DNA of 64,000 bases from Metopolophium dirhodum (Eukaryota > Arthropoda > Insecta > Hemiptera > Aphididae): the NCBI RefSeq assembly GCF_019925205.1, contig NC_083562.1:22630001-22694000 (forward strand), written 5' to 3'. The translations under genes were made by a program, and so were the position numbers. Position 1 is the stretch's first letter; every line of letters starts with the position of its first letter. The notes beneath the pieces were generated by a model. It did not search any database. It saw only the letters and a list, made by a program, of their open reading frames with translations, and was not told the DNA's origin. Positions 1-10,506 of the stretch are shown piece by piece.

Positions 1-248
1 GGTTCTTATTTGGGTCATTTTTGAATTCTTATGTTGAAGGGCAAAAATCCATTTATTTAAAAATACGAAAAATGTTGTGAATAGTACGAATCTCCTAACT
101 CAATTTTTTCATCTCACTGTATTAGCCTGAAGTTTAACCAGTAAAATGCATTAAAATTAACAGGTACAATTTCAGCAAATAAAATATGAAATACTCAAAA
201 AGTTGAAAGTTTGTGGTCTACTTTTATGTAAAAAGTTGATTATATAAT

Positions 249-592
249 CATAGGCGTGCGCACGGGGTGAGCCGGTCAAGTCCAGGGTCGACTTGAAACT
301 TTTTAAGGTTTAAAATGTGCGTATATATTTTATTATAATAATATGTTTGTGAAGGTATCACGGAAATTTTATTTGTCGTGAAAGTATAATAAATTTAAAA
401 ATATTTGTGTGTGTGTATAACATTGTACCTTTATAACTATTATAGTAGGTAGTAGGTACTATAGAAATTAATATGTTAATACATCAACATGTATAATGTT
501 GATGTTTTAAAAAAAATTAGGGGCGCTGTCCTAATATTAAGGTATTAAATTGCCTAGGCTCGAACAGAAATTGAATTCTGCGCACGCCTATG
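249..592. mobile_element. MITE with CATAGGCGTGCGCAC ends and 8-bp target duplication
   Basis: The left end CATAGGCGTGCGCACGG is mirrored by GCGCACGCCTATG at the right end. The element is flanked on both sides by TATATAAT (241-248 and 593-600), a perfect 8-bp target duplication as made by hAT-type transposases. It is 344 bp with no ORF. A second member of the family with near-identical ends lies at 18885-19097. The hAT assignment rests only on duplication length. Confidence 0.85.
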
Positions 593-605
593 TATATAAT
601 GCTTG

Positions 606-881
606 TTATTTTTCACCTGACACGAATACCATCAAAATGTGATAGTCCTTTATTTAATGTATAGAAAGATTTATTTTGTTAAACCATGGAATAACAGCTA
701 AAATAATGAACTTATCGAGAAAAGTTTTAGATCAAAGTTGTATTCATAAAAAAGACAAATAATTGTCTGTTAAGTTTATTATTTTAGCCGTAATTCTATG
801 AGATATAAACAAATAATTCGCTCTGTACATCAAATGGGCAATAATCACATTTTGATGGTATTCGTGTTGCGTGAAAAATAA
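606..881. repeat. Inverted repeat pair, about 38 bp arms
   Basis: 606-643 (TTATTTTTCACCTGACACGAATACC...) is repeated in inverted orientation at 844-881 with about two mismatches. The spacer is about 200 bp and non-coding. It may be another small hairpin MITE nested in the 1-990 element, or an inner part of that element's own ends. Confidence 0.65.
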
Positions 882-1428
882 TTATATTGACAAATTTTTT
901 GCATCAAAGTGGACCACAACCCTTCAACTTCTTGATTGACTATTCCATAGTTTTCTCTCTGAAATTCAAGAATGACCCAAATAAGAACACCCTACTGTAC
1001 ATATTATAATTATTTATAATTTAAAATAAATAATAAAACAGAAAGTCATGGCTGAAGAGTTGCATGGAATTTTACAATGAAATAATTAAAAAAACTGCTT
1101 TACTATGGAAAGTCCACAGCGCTTGAGCACATTTTATAAATATATTGCTGTTATTTAGTATAATATAATATCTTATATACATGTGATTTGTGTTATTTTT
1201 TTTATAATGATATTTGTAAATAGTTTAAAATTAATTTATAACATATTAATTGTTGTCAATACTCCTTGTACGGTTTTTGTTTTTCTATTTCATCGTAATG
1301 CTATTAATAGCAATAATCAAACTTCAGAAATAATATCATTGTTTCTAAAAAATATACATATATATCATTACATTTGTGTATAATTAGTAATTAACTTATG
1401 TAATAAAAATGAAAATGTATTTAAAAAG

Positions 1429-2042
1429 GTGAAGGAAAAACCAAGCAAGCAGCTAAAAGACAAGCGGCTCATATTATGTATGCCAAAATAAAAAACTTCC
1501 CTCAACAGAGCATCTCTAAGACTAGGGAATATGTATATCCAACACCTAGTAAATTTATGCTAGACCTTATGGAAAGTAAGGATTTAGATTGCATAAATAA
1601 TCTGAAATCCTTGGAAATATTCTTGAACCGTTTAAAATCATCACAAAAGCCAAGTTTAAACAAACTAAGGGTAATACATCAATTTAATTCACACACGCTA
1701 AATATAATATATACTTTTATTTTCTTTATTTTTATGCAGAATACCGATTCTACAGTTGAAATAAGAAAAAATTCCATTAAACTTTTAGAAGCAATTGGAG
1801 AAGAAGAACATTTTAGTATTACATATTTATTGATGAGTAACGAGTCAGGTAAGAGATCGGTTAAAGTAATAATCGTCATATTTTATTCTATGCTCTTTTT
1901 TTTTTCAGTTGATATTGGAATGGTAATGCAATTAGCTGTCACTCCTCTTTTGTTGTTTATCGGTTCTGGCAGAACAACGAAAGATGCTCGAGAAATGGCT
2001 GCCTATGTTGCTCTATTGTACATAAGACTCTTATTAGAGTAG
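1429..2042 (+). CDS. dsRNA-binding protein, C-terminal exons (loquacious/TARBP2-like)
   Basis: Three exons with in-frame phases: 1429-1670, 1740-1848 and 1909-2042, with GT-AG introns of 69 and 60 nt. The first exon opens with GEGKTKQAAKRQAA, the conserved C-terminal helix of a double-stranded-RNA-binding domain (basic KxxAxxxAA). The last two exons carry a second, divergent domain ending GSGRTTKDAREMAAYVALLY, matching the helix that closes the third dsRBD of Loquacious/TRBP proteins. In that family this domain binds Dicer. The proteins partner Dicer in small-RNA processing in the cytoplasm. The 5' exons, with the rest of the first domain, are not in the window. Because the introns are multiples of three and open, a read-through ORF exists, but the domain only makes sense when spliced. 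R2D2 or another divergent dsRBD paralogue is possible. Confidence 0.75.
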
Positions 2043-3209
2043 TGAATCAACAAAAATACAACTTATATATTCTACATCCTTACCTAATAATATTATGCAT
2101 TTCGTTAAGCTTAAAACATAATTTTTATATTATATTATAATATTAGTATAATGCTAACTTTTGTTAAATTTCTACATGTAGTCACTTAATTCCTATAACT
2201 TATTAAAAAAGATTTATAATATTTATTTTTTGAATCATTAGCACTAATATTTTTTCCCCTTTCTAATATTCATTTAAATACATACAATTTATAAATTGAT
2301 GTAAAATATTTTATATATCATTTTTAAAGTAAAATTATGTATTGAATTGTTTTTCTTAAGTATACATTTAGTTTTAACTTCCTACTAATAGTGCATTAGT
2401 TTAGTTTATTTTGTATTTTCTTTAATGTCATAAACTTACAGGTATATTTTATGTGAAATTAAAATTGTCTGCACAATATGGTACAATATGCACACAGTTA
2501 AACTACTAATATTCTCTGTATATTTTTAAAACAATTGGCTGTATTTGATTTTACAAAATCTTTTGTTAAAATTAAGAAGATAAGTATAATATTCTGAACA
2601 GTATTTCATATGATATATAATATAAGTATTTAGTATAAACTTAAGTATTTGATTAATATAATACAAAATATATGTGTATGATGCACAAACAGTAGACAAT
2701 CAATATGCATTTTGTATTCAATCAATATCTTGTGAGAAATGTATAATATATTAAGGTGCCGCACATTAATTAATTTTGAATAGTGTAATAGTAATTAATA
2801 TTCTAATATAAAAATTCATAATCTAAATCTAAAATGTCTAAAAAATAGCAAAAAATCAAGGGTCGTGGCTGAAACCTATCGGCCGCTGCTATCAGTTGGT
2901 GAATAAGTGCATAAAAAAATGTTGTATCCAAACATAGTATTTATAAAGGAGTTGTACATAGTAGTGTGTTGAAAAATAATATTTTAATTTATAGATGAAA
3001 CTTTTATATAATCTACTAGCCTGGGTTAAAATTAATCAATCTCGATACCTGACAGATATTGGAATGGACAGCGCTTGAACTAAACCTGGGAACCAATGTC
3101 CTTTGCAACAGTCGCAGCTTGCCAGATATCTATTAATCTAATAGTAATAATAGTTAATAATATGTAATTTCTACTAACATTAATATTATAATTATCATTA
3201 ATAAAAGGT
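2043..3209. other. AT-rich intergenic stretch
   Basis: Downstream of the dsRBD gene. I see AT-rich sequence with several AATAAA-like hexamers and no supported gene or clear repeat boundary. Confidence 0.5.
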
Positions 3210-3460
3210 TTAAATTTTATTATATAGGCCAGTCTTCCTTAGGAAAGCTAATGTATTTGATATTTTTTCGATACCTGATCCTAATGCTTCATTCATGTTG
3301 GGTGGAATATTGAATTTTCTGAGTTCGTCGGTGTATTGATAGCACTCTGTTATTATATGTTTTACTGTTAGTGTAACCCCACATACTGCATTAAGTGGTC
3401 TCCTCTTTGGCCACAAGGAACTTATGAAAACTATACTCTCTTATATGTCCATGCAGTCCA
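3210..3460 (-). pseudogene. 3' end of a non-LTR retrotransposon ORF2 (remnant)
   Basis: On the minus strand an open stretch reads FISSLWPKRRPLNAVCG, then LTVKHIITECYQYTDELRKF. This is the cysteine/histidine tail (C...HIITEC) that follows the RNase H region in insect Jockey-type LINE ORF2 proteins. There is no upstream RT or endonuclease and the frame is closed by a stop just before, so this is a short dead fragment. No start codon is meaningful here. Confidence 0.6.
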
Positions 3461-4085
3461 CCTATACAGTATAAACTATAAACCTATAAACTATATGACA
3501 TTTTCAAAATATTAATAATTTTATTATTACACATTATATTATTACTATAACGTGAGTTAAAGTCTGTGTCGCAGAACTGACTCGGCGTTGTTATATTATA
3601 ATTCCATAGCTCTGTAGACTTGGTGTACACACACAACATTAAATGGACTTCAATCAATTTACACAATCGTCTATGGCCACCCATCGACATTCAAACACCC
3701 TGCCTGATTGTCGTGATAAACCGCACTGCAGCTCTTATAATTAATATATACCTATTATATGTATATACTAGCTGGTCCCGTGCACGTTGCCCGTCAAATG
3801 TACCAACTCTATATATGACTCGAGCTTTTTTCTGGTTGTTGCATAGAATATCCCTGCATAGTGTATTACCTTTGCCGACTTGTCGTGATCGATGAACGCA
3901 GAGGCGTGATAAAAAAGTAGTATGTGTGGCTCGTGCGGGAAGGCATTTTCAGTCCTAAGTGAATTGCGGCCCGCGACTGAAATTGCTCACTTCCAGCCCT
4001 TTCCACACAATATACTATTGTCTATTGTATAAACCAACAAGTAATACCTGAAGTACCTTCAATGACACATTATATTTACCTATTA
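3461..4085. other. No gene seen
   Basis: Between the LINE remnant and the SINE there are only short ORFs without recognisable motifs or splice-consistent structure. Confidence 0.4.
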
Positions 4086-4367
4086 TTTTTTTTTTTTTTT
4101 AATTAACCCGCGGCAACTTAGGCCTTTGGGTGGTTTTTGCTGTGGGGAAGGGTACCTACTGTAAGTTTTAAACACGTGTGGTTTTTGGTTTTGGCAGATT
4201 TTTAGTGGGCACCCGTAGGTATCTGTCATGCCCGGGTGGCGGATGGCGGCACTTTGCTCCGGACACCGTAACTTGCCCAAAGAAAAATGCTGCCCGCGGC
4301 TGGAATAGAACCGGCGCCTGTGTGCATCACAACCGACGCCTTAATCCGCTCGGCCACTCCGTCCCCC
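4086..4367 (-). mobile_element. tRNA-derived SINE
   Basis: Read on the minus strand from 4367, it starts GGGGGACGGAGTGGCCGAGCGG. The polymerase III A box (TGGCCGAGCGG, 4346-4356) and B box (GGTTCTATTCC, 4302-4312) are spaced as in a class II (Leu/Ser-like) tRNA. A unique body follows and ends in a run of 15 A (4086-4100 as T on the plus strand). The 3' half of the acceptor stem is absent, so it is not a functional tRNA gene. Length is about 280 bp. Short flanking ATTATT repeats make the target duplication ambiguous. Confidence 0.8.
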
Positions 4368-6106
4368 ATTATTATTATTATTATATTGTAACATCTCTTC
4401 GCCTATCGCTCTTACCGCCCCTTTATAGGTGTCGTTCTGTTAATATATTAACGAGATCTCGGGAACTCGACCTCGGTGTGTGATATTATTACTAGGAATC
4501 AGGATTACCTTATGTGAAGCAAAGTATCAACGTATATATATATATATTATGTATCTGTTATTAAATATTAATGAATTATTATTACTACAACATCGCGGAA
4601 TCTTATAATACATTGAACATCAAATAATATGTATTAGGTTTAGGTATATACTTATGAATTATAACTGAGGGTTACCGATCGGGCCATGGTGTGTCGTGGG
4701 TGCCGAATCCAATGTGGGTTGAGCTGGTCTAACCGAGTCCTCTGCAGGTCGTTGTCACCCATCGACTTCCACTACCGACTAGACTCTAGAGTCTAGGACT
4801 CTTCATTCTTGACTACCGACTCTAGACTGCCTCCGTCGACTACCTAACTGTAGACTGCCGGGAGTCCCGTTTGGTTATTCACAAGACGCGAGCTAAACAT
4901 CGCGTCAGCATAATATATATTTCATACATTTATACACATTTGCCATTACTAACACTCAGCATATTAGCCGTGCTCAACGTGGGGAGTAATGTACGATGTC
5001 GTCGTCGACAATCGTTGCAATATTATTATGACGTATAAACAGTAAACACTATATTTTCGCATATTATTATTACATTGATATTATACTGTGTTAGCTAGTA
5101 TTGTTGACGACGATTGTGCCTATACACTGTTTAATCGAATAGTATTAAAGTATATAAAAACAATGATTTTGTCAAAATTTGAATTTAAAATGCTTATATG
5201 TACATTACTTAATACTTTTGAACTTCTAATATGAAATGACTTGTGGTCTATGGGTAAATTTTCAAGTTTTTTGATTCAGCAATCCTTTCATTATCCTTTT
5301 TTGATATATTTTATAATTTTTAATTATTATAATACATATCTACTATTTGTATCAAATTTTTAACAGATCTATATATTTTGGGTTTTTTTAAATGTTGAGC
5401 AATGAAAAAATACCTAACCTAACCGGTACACATTAACGATTATTAGGTAATAATTGAACATAAATGGACATATTTAATTTTCTTCTTTTTTTTCATATAT
5501 ACTGTCACACTCTGTACAGTAGATACGTTGTAAGAATATACATAATTATTAATTTAAATGTTTACATGGTTTTCTAAATGTTAAAATTGTATTTGACTAT
5601 GAACCTATACCTAGTTTATTATTTCTATGATTAATTAATAGTTAGGTTAACTGTTTAAGTCTTGCTAATACCAAATAGTATAACGTACCTGTGTTGTACT
5701 ATATTATGAACTGCCTTGATAAATAATATTATAATAGATATAATTGTCACCTACCTAAATCGATTTGAATATCAAAATTACATCGAATTGCAATTGCAAT
5801 TATTTTCCAATATTTTTAAATTCTAAAGTTAGACGATTATATTATTTAGAACTAAAATTACCTCTCCACGTAAACATGATTTTATAGGTGCGTACTTAAA
5901 ATTAACAATATTGTATTAAAATATCTAGTTAATATGCTTCTAAAAATAGAAATAAACGAAATAATTGTGTAAAAAAGTTTGTAGATTTCACTATTTAATC
6001 TAAATCATGTATTCATGTCACAATGTGGTGTATGATCCCGATTGCGCTGAAACCGGAATAATTTTAAGAATATTCGTAGGTTGCATTCGTCAAAATTATT
6101 TTTAAA
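4368..6106. other. Non-coding AT-rich stretch with a degenerate GACTCTAGA-type repeat
   Basis: No gene is supported. About 4770-4865 holds repeated GACTACCGACTCTAGACTG-like words, a short degenerate tandem repeat. The rest is AT-rich sequence. Confidence 0.4.
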
Positions 6107-6169
6107 CCCACATAGCAAATAGTTGATATACATATCGAATAAATATTTGAATTTTATCTATTCTCAGAT

Positions 6170-6615
6170 ATATAACAGTTTATGTTTATATGATATTCTA
6201 TAAATATCTTGAACTATATATCAAATTAAAATTATTGTATTGATATGCTTATAAAGTCGACATTTTAATATCATAAAATGAACATATAATTAATATCCAT
6301 ACAGTATATATTCATAGTTATTAATACAATATCAAACTTCTTATATTAAGGCGATATGTTTTAATGTTCAAATTATGATATTGTTATATTAATATGCAAT
6401 TGATGTCCATAAAATATATATTCAATGATACCCATATAATATTAACACTGAAATATTTGTATGATAAGTTATAAAATCAAAATTTTGATATTATTAAATG
6501 AACATATAATTGATATCCATACAGTGTATATTCATTGTCATCAATATAATATTGAACGTCTAATATTATTACGATATGTTTTAAAGTTTAAATTATGATA
6601 CTGTAATATTATTAT
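6170..6615. repeat. Left subterminal tandem repeats, about 110-bp unit
   Basis: A unit containing AATTGATATCCATACAGTGTA then ATAATATTGAAC recurs at about 6278, 6388 and 6497 (spacing about 110). Alternate copies match best, giving a 220-bp higher-order period (6251 versus 6471). An upstream, more degenerate copy starts near 6170. The array lies just inside the left terminus of the tnp2 transposon. In CACTA elements such arrays bind element-encoded proteins; binding here is inference. Confidence 0.7.
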
Positions 6616-7280
6616 ATCATGGGCTGGCCATACTATAGCTGGAGCGATAGTTTCTTATTTGAGCAAATAAGCAAAGTGTAGTAAAACGATCGGTCTATTT
6701 CATCATTTAGTCTAGTCATTATACCCTGCATGTGGCGCGCCGCTATACGAAAAAAATTACAAATTTGAATTTGTCATTTCTTTGGTATGAATTATCAATG
6801 ATCATATTGCTTTGAATTTGCGGTTAATCTTGATGTGGACTTAAAGTGTATCCGCAAAATAGAAAATGCAGATTTTTGAATACAATTTTTTTTGTCCAAA
6901 TAGTTTGGGTGATCCGTGCTCGTTTCCGGGTATTTTTTTTATCTCTAATGTTTTAATGCTTATACCAAATTTCATATAAAGTTTTATGTTATATCGGGTA
7001 CATTATTATCAATCAATTTTTTTTCGTTAGCTGATTTATCTGGCCTTTTGCTATTGGTCGTAAACTTGTATTATACCTATATTTGATAGTATTTGATAGT
7101 TATATTATATAACTTATATATAATAGTATAATAATATGTGCATATTATATTATTATTGTTGTCCGACCGTAGACTGTGTACAGCAGTGGCTCTCAAGCTT
7201 TTTATGTTCGAGGAACAGTTTTATAATTAAACATTTTGACAGCACATTGATAAAATATACTGCACACTGCAGAGTATAAA

Positions 7281-7525
7281 CCATAGATAATAAATGTATA
7301 GGCTGTTCCTATATTAACGTATAAGAAGTTTGCGTGCCGGAATGTGGATGAGAGACAGACTGCTTTTAGATAGTGCTTCTTATTTTAACAAGGGGTTTAT
7401 CAATAAAATAATAATAAAACCCTTTGCTAGAGTGAGAAGCATTATATAAAGGCAGTCTTTCTCTCATCCACATTTAGGCAGTATGATAAGATATGATAGG
7501 CTAAGTATTCTTTTATTATCTATGG
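7281..7525. mobile_element. Nested hairpin MITE
   Basis: Ends CCATAGATAATAAA / TTTATTATCTATGG are inverted. Inside them 7340-7395 and about 7412-7476 pair as a long imperfect hairpin (AATGTGGATGAGAGACAGAC against its complement) with a loop of about 20 nt. Nearly the whole 245 bp folds on itself. Flanks TATAAA/CATAAA may be a target duplication. It lies upstream of the transposase ORF inside the larger transposon. Confidence 0.7.
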
Positions 7526-8138
7526 CATAAAACTATAAACACTCTATGCGTCCGTGTTCCGTTATGAACGAACGGAGTGCGGGAGTGGGGTGTAAATGAA
7601 TTTGTGTAGCGCAGCGCTGCTATCGGTATGCCTACATGGCTGGCCTGGCTGCAGGGTTTTCGACGGCTGGTTATTTTTAACTCGAATATTATTATTTGTC
7701 GAATTTTCGACAGAATACAATATTGCTTACGTAATTTATTACAAAATAATAATTATTTCGTACATTCATCATATTTAAGGTTATGAACTGTTATGCGTAT
7801 TAAACATTTTTGTCATTTACAAATTTACACCGCGTTCGCGTATACTGTTTAGTGTTTTTACTCGCGCCTGTTTTGAAGTGTTTTTTTTAATAATATTTAT
7901 TACATTACTAATTGTAACTTAATAAATTACCATACCTATACGTGTGACACTAGTTGTGACGTGCTGTTATCAAATATAATATATTATAATATATAATAAT
8001 ATTTCAATATATTACCTACGTCTACATCACGTACTTATAGTACGTACTTATAACTACATCAAATTGTTCTATTACTGGTAAGTGAGTAACTTTTAAGAAC
8101 CTAATTTTATTAATACACGTACATTATAATATTCTACA

Positions 8139-10319
8139 ATGCATAGAAGAAATAATTTAAGTAAATCTACCAAACGTAGAAGATTATTAGACGAGGATAA
8201 CTACATCAAAACATTGTCGCATAATGATGGTTTTATTACTTTACCCTCCGTAGAATTAAATAATACCTGTACTATTGCAACTAATAACCCTTTGATAGAA
8301 CCAACTACAAATTATACAGACGTTGATAATCATATAACGTAACATTCTCCATCTGTTGGTTTTGATTTACCCACCAGTAATGTTGACCAATTATTGTTAA
8401 ATACTGCTTCTGCATCATTATTGCTAGGGAATAGCGATGCAAATTTTGATCCAATCGAAGAAGATCAAAACTCAATAACTAGATCTAGAGATATAATTGA
8501 GGATATAGTTCAATGGGCCTTAGATCAAAATATACCTAACAATAATTTTGATAAGTTATTAAATATTTTAAGAAAACATAAATGTTTTGAACATTTACCA
8601 GCTTCTTGTAGAACTTTATACAAAATGTACTCTGGGGTTTCTTATGAAAAACCTGTTGAAGTTGAAATAGTTAGTCCAGGAATATATTACCATTTTGGCG
8701 TAACTGATAATATCAAAAAATATATTGATTTTAATTATTTAGAAGATACAATTAGATTAGTTATAGGTGTAGATGGCTTGCCTTTGTCGAAAAGTTCAGG
8801 CAGTTGTTTTTGGCCTATTCTTGGTTATTTAAGCAGACAGCGTAACCAATCTGTATTTCTCATAGGAATTTATTGGGGCACTAAGAAACCAGATAATAGT
8901 AATGCGTTAATTAAATATTTTGTCGATGAAATAAAACATCTTATAACTAATGGAATTAATATTAAACAGTACAATGACAATAATACAGTAATTAATGTTC
9001 ATAAAAAAGTTACTGTTGATGCATTTTGTTGCGACCAGCCTGCAAAAAGTTTTTTACTTAATACAAAATCCCATTCTGGTTTTTATTCTTGTACCAGATG
9101 TACTGTTAAAGGTAAATACTTAATGAGGCGAGTGTGTTTCCCTAAATTGAACTGTTCAAAACGGACACATGAAGATTTTGTAGGTAAAATTCAACGGCAG
9201 TATCATAATGATAAACGCCAAGTAACAGAAATACTTAATATTCCAAATTTTGATGTAGTAAATCATTTTAGTATTGATTACATGCATGCTGTATGTCTAG
9301 GAGCGGTCAAGAAAATATTAATGCTTTGGAAAGGTGATACGATATGCAAACGCAATATTAATAAACAAAAGTTAAATTCTCTTCAAATTAAACATATTTC
9401 TGAACGTTTGGTTTCTTTTAGAAATAGTGTTCCATGCGAATTCGCCCGTAAGCCAAGGTCACTAGAGGAATTGCCCAGGTTTAAAGCCACAGAATTAAGA
9501 TTGATTTTATTATACTTGGGACCGCTGTCGATTCATTCTATTGTATCAAAAAAGATTTATAAACATTTTTTAAGCTTAAATATTGCTATGACAATATTTT
9601 TGAGTCCCAACTACAATATGTTAGCATCTTCAGCTAAATCTATCATGAATGATTTTGTTAAACAATTTGCATATTTGTATGGAAGTCATTTTGTTTCTCA
9701 TAATATACATTCTTTAATTCATTTATATGATGACTATAATTTATATGGACCACTCGATAATGTTAGCTGCTTTAAATTTGAAAATTACATGTGTGGATTA
9801 AAAAAAATGGTCCGAAAAAATGACAAACCTCTTCAACAGGTCGTAAAGAGATGTCAAGAACGTTCATTGCCATTGATGACTAATTGTGAAAATAATGTAA
9901 ATAATATTCCTCTAAAACAGTTTAAAGTGGAACATAGTGAAGGCCCACTTACAAATGAAACTTCTTCTCCTCAATACAAAATATTAATATTAGATCAAAT
10001 CAAAGTTAAAATACATTTTAATGCTGATTCATATGTTGGCTTAAAAACTAATGGCAATTTACAAATTATTAAAGTTGTTAATATTTGTTACTGTCTACAA
10101 TTAAAAAAACAAATTTTACTAGGAAGACAATTCCTTAAATTGGAGTGTTTTTTTAAAGAACCTATAAAAAGCAATACATTAGGTATCTATAAAGTCAGTG
10201 ACTTTTCAAAAACTATATGTATATGGAATATTGAAGATGTAACGACTAAATACATGATTTTATCTCCTGATAATATCGATATAATGGTTGCTTATCCAGT
10301 CATACATTTTAATAATTAA
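8139..10319 (+). CDS. tnp2-type transposase, one in-frame stop
   Basis: One reading frame runs from ATG 8139 to the stop at 10317-10319, broken only by TAA at 8340-8342; codons 8343-8393 stay open and in frame. Total would be about 726 codons, normal for the family. Candidate catalytic residues are Asp in VIGVDGLPLSKSS (codon 8772), Asp in VTVDAFCCDQPA (9018 or 9033) and Glu in FKFENYM (9780). There is also a CTRC zinc-type motif (about 9090) and the family box IDYMHAVCLGAVKKIL (about 9273). The N-terminal part is basic (KSTKRRR). This is the tnp2/Transposase_21-like fold, which in CACTA elements cuts the termini. The stop is most likely a recent nonsense mutation. A start at an internal codon after it would keep all the conserved core. 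Confidence 0.85.
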
Positions 10320-10506
10320 AACCCTAATATTTATGATAATTTATACTTATTAAATATCATACTTTATTTTTTGTGTATATATATTCTGTAAAAACAATTA
10401 TTATTTAGTTCATAGTGTTGATATTATTATATAGATTTTGGTATAATAAAATGTATTACTTTTTAGTTTTAACTTTACCAGTTCTTCATCAAAACTGTAC
10501 GAAAAT

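Larger units (their letters stand above)
1..990. mobile_element. Non-autonomous DNA transposon with inverted ends, cut by the window start
   Basis: The first bases (GGTTCTTATTTGGGTCATTTT) return as an inverted copy at about 958-989, which ends in AAATAAGAACACC. A second inverted pair lies inside: 197-234 (AAAAGTTGAAAGTTTGTGGTCTAC) against 898-936. No coding sequence lies between. The left terminus is probably a few bases outside the window, so the target duplication cannot be checked. A younger MITE (249-592) and a 38-bp inverted pair (606-643 and 844-881) sit inside it. The superfamily is unknown. Confidence 0.6.

Noticed and set aside
4086..4367. tRNA gene
   Set aside because: A and B boxes are present, but the 3' acceptor strand is missing and a long unique body with a poly-A tail follows, so it is a SINE.
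7184..7260. hAT end (CAGTGGCTCTCAAGC)
   Set aside because: It looks like a hAT-type MITE start, but no matching inverted end or target duplication was found.
8339..8377. Intron removing the transposase stop
   Set aside because: A GT...AG pair exists and keeps the frame, but 39 nt is too short for a normal insect intron.
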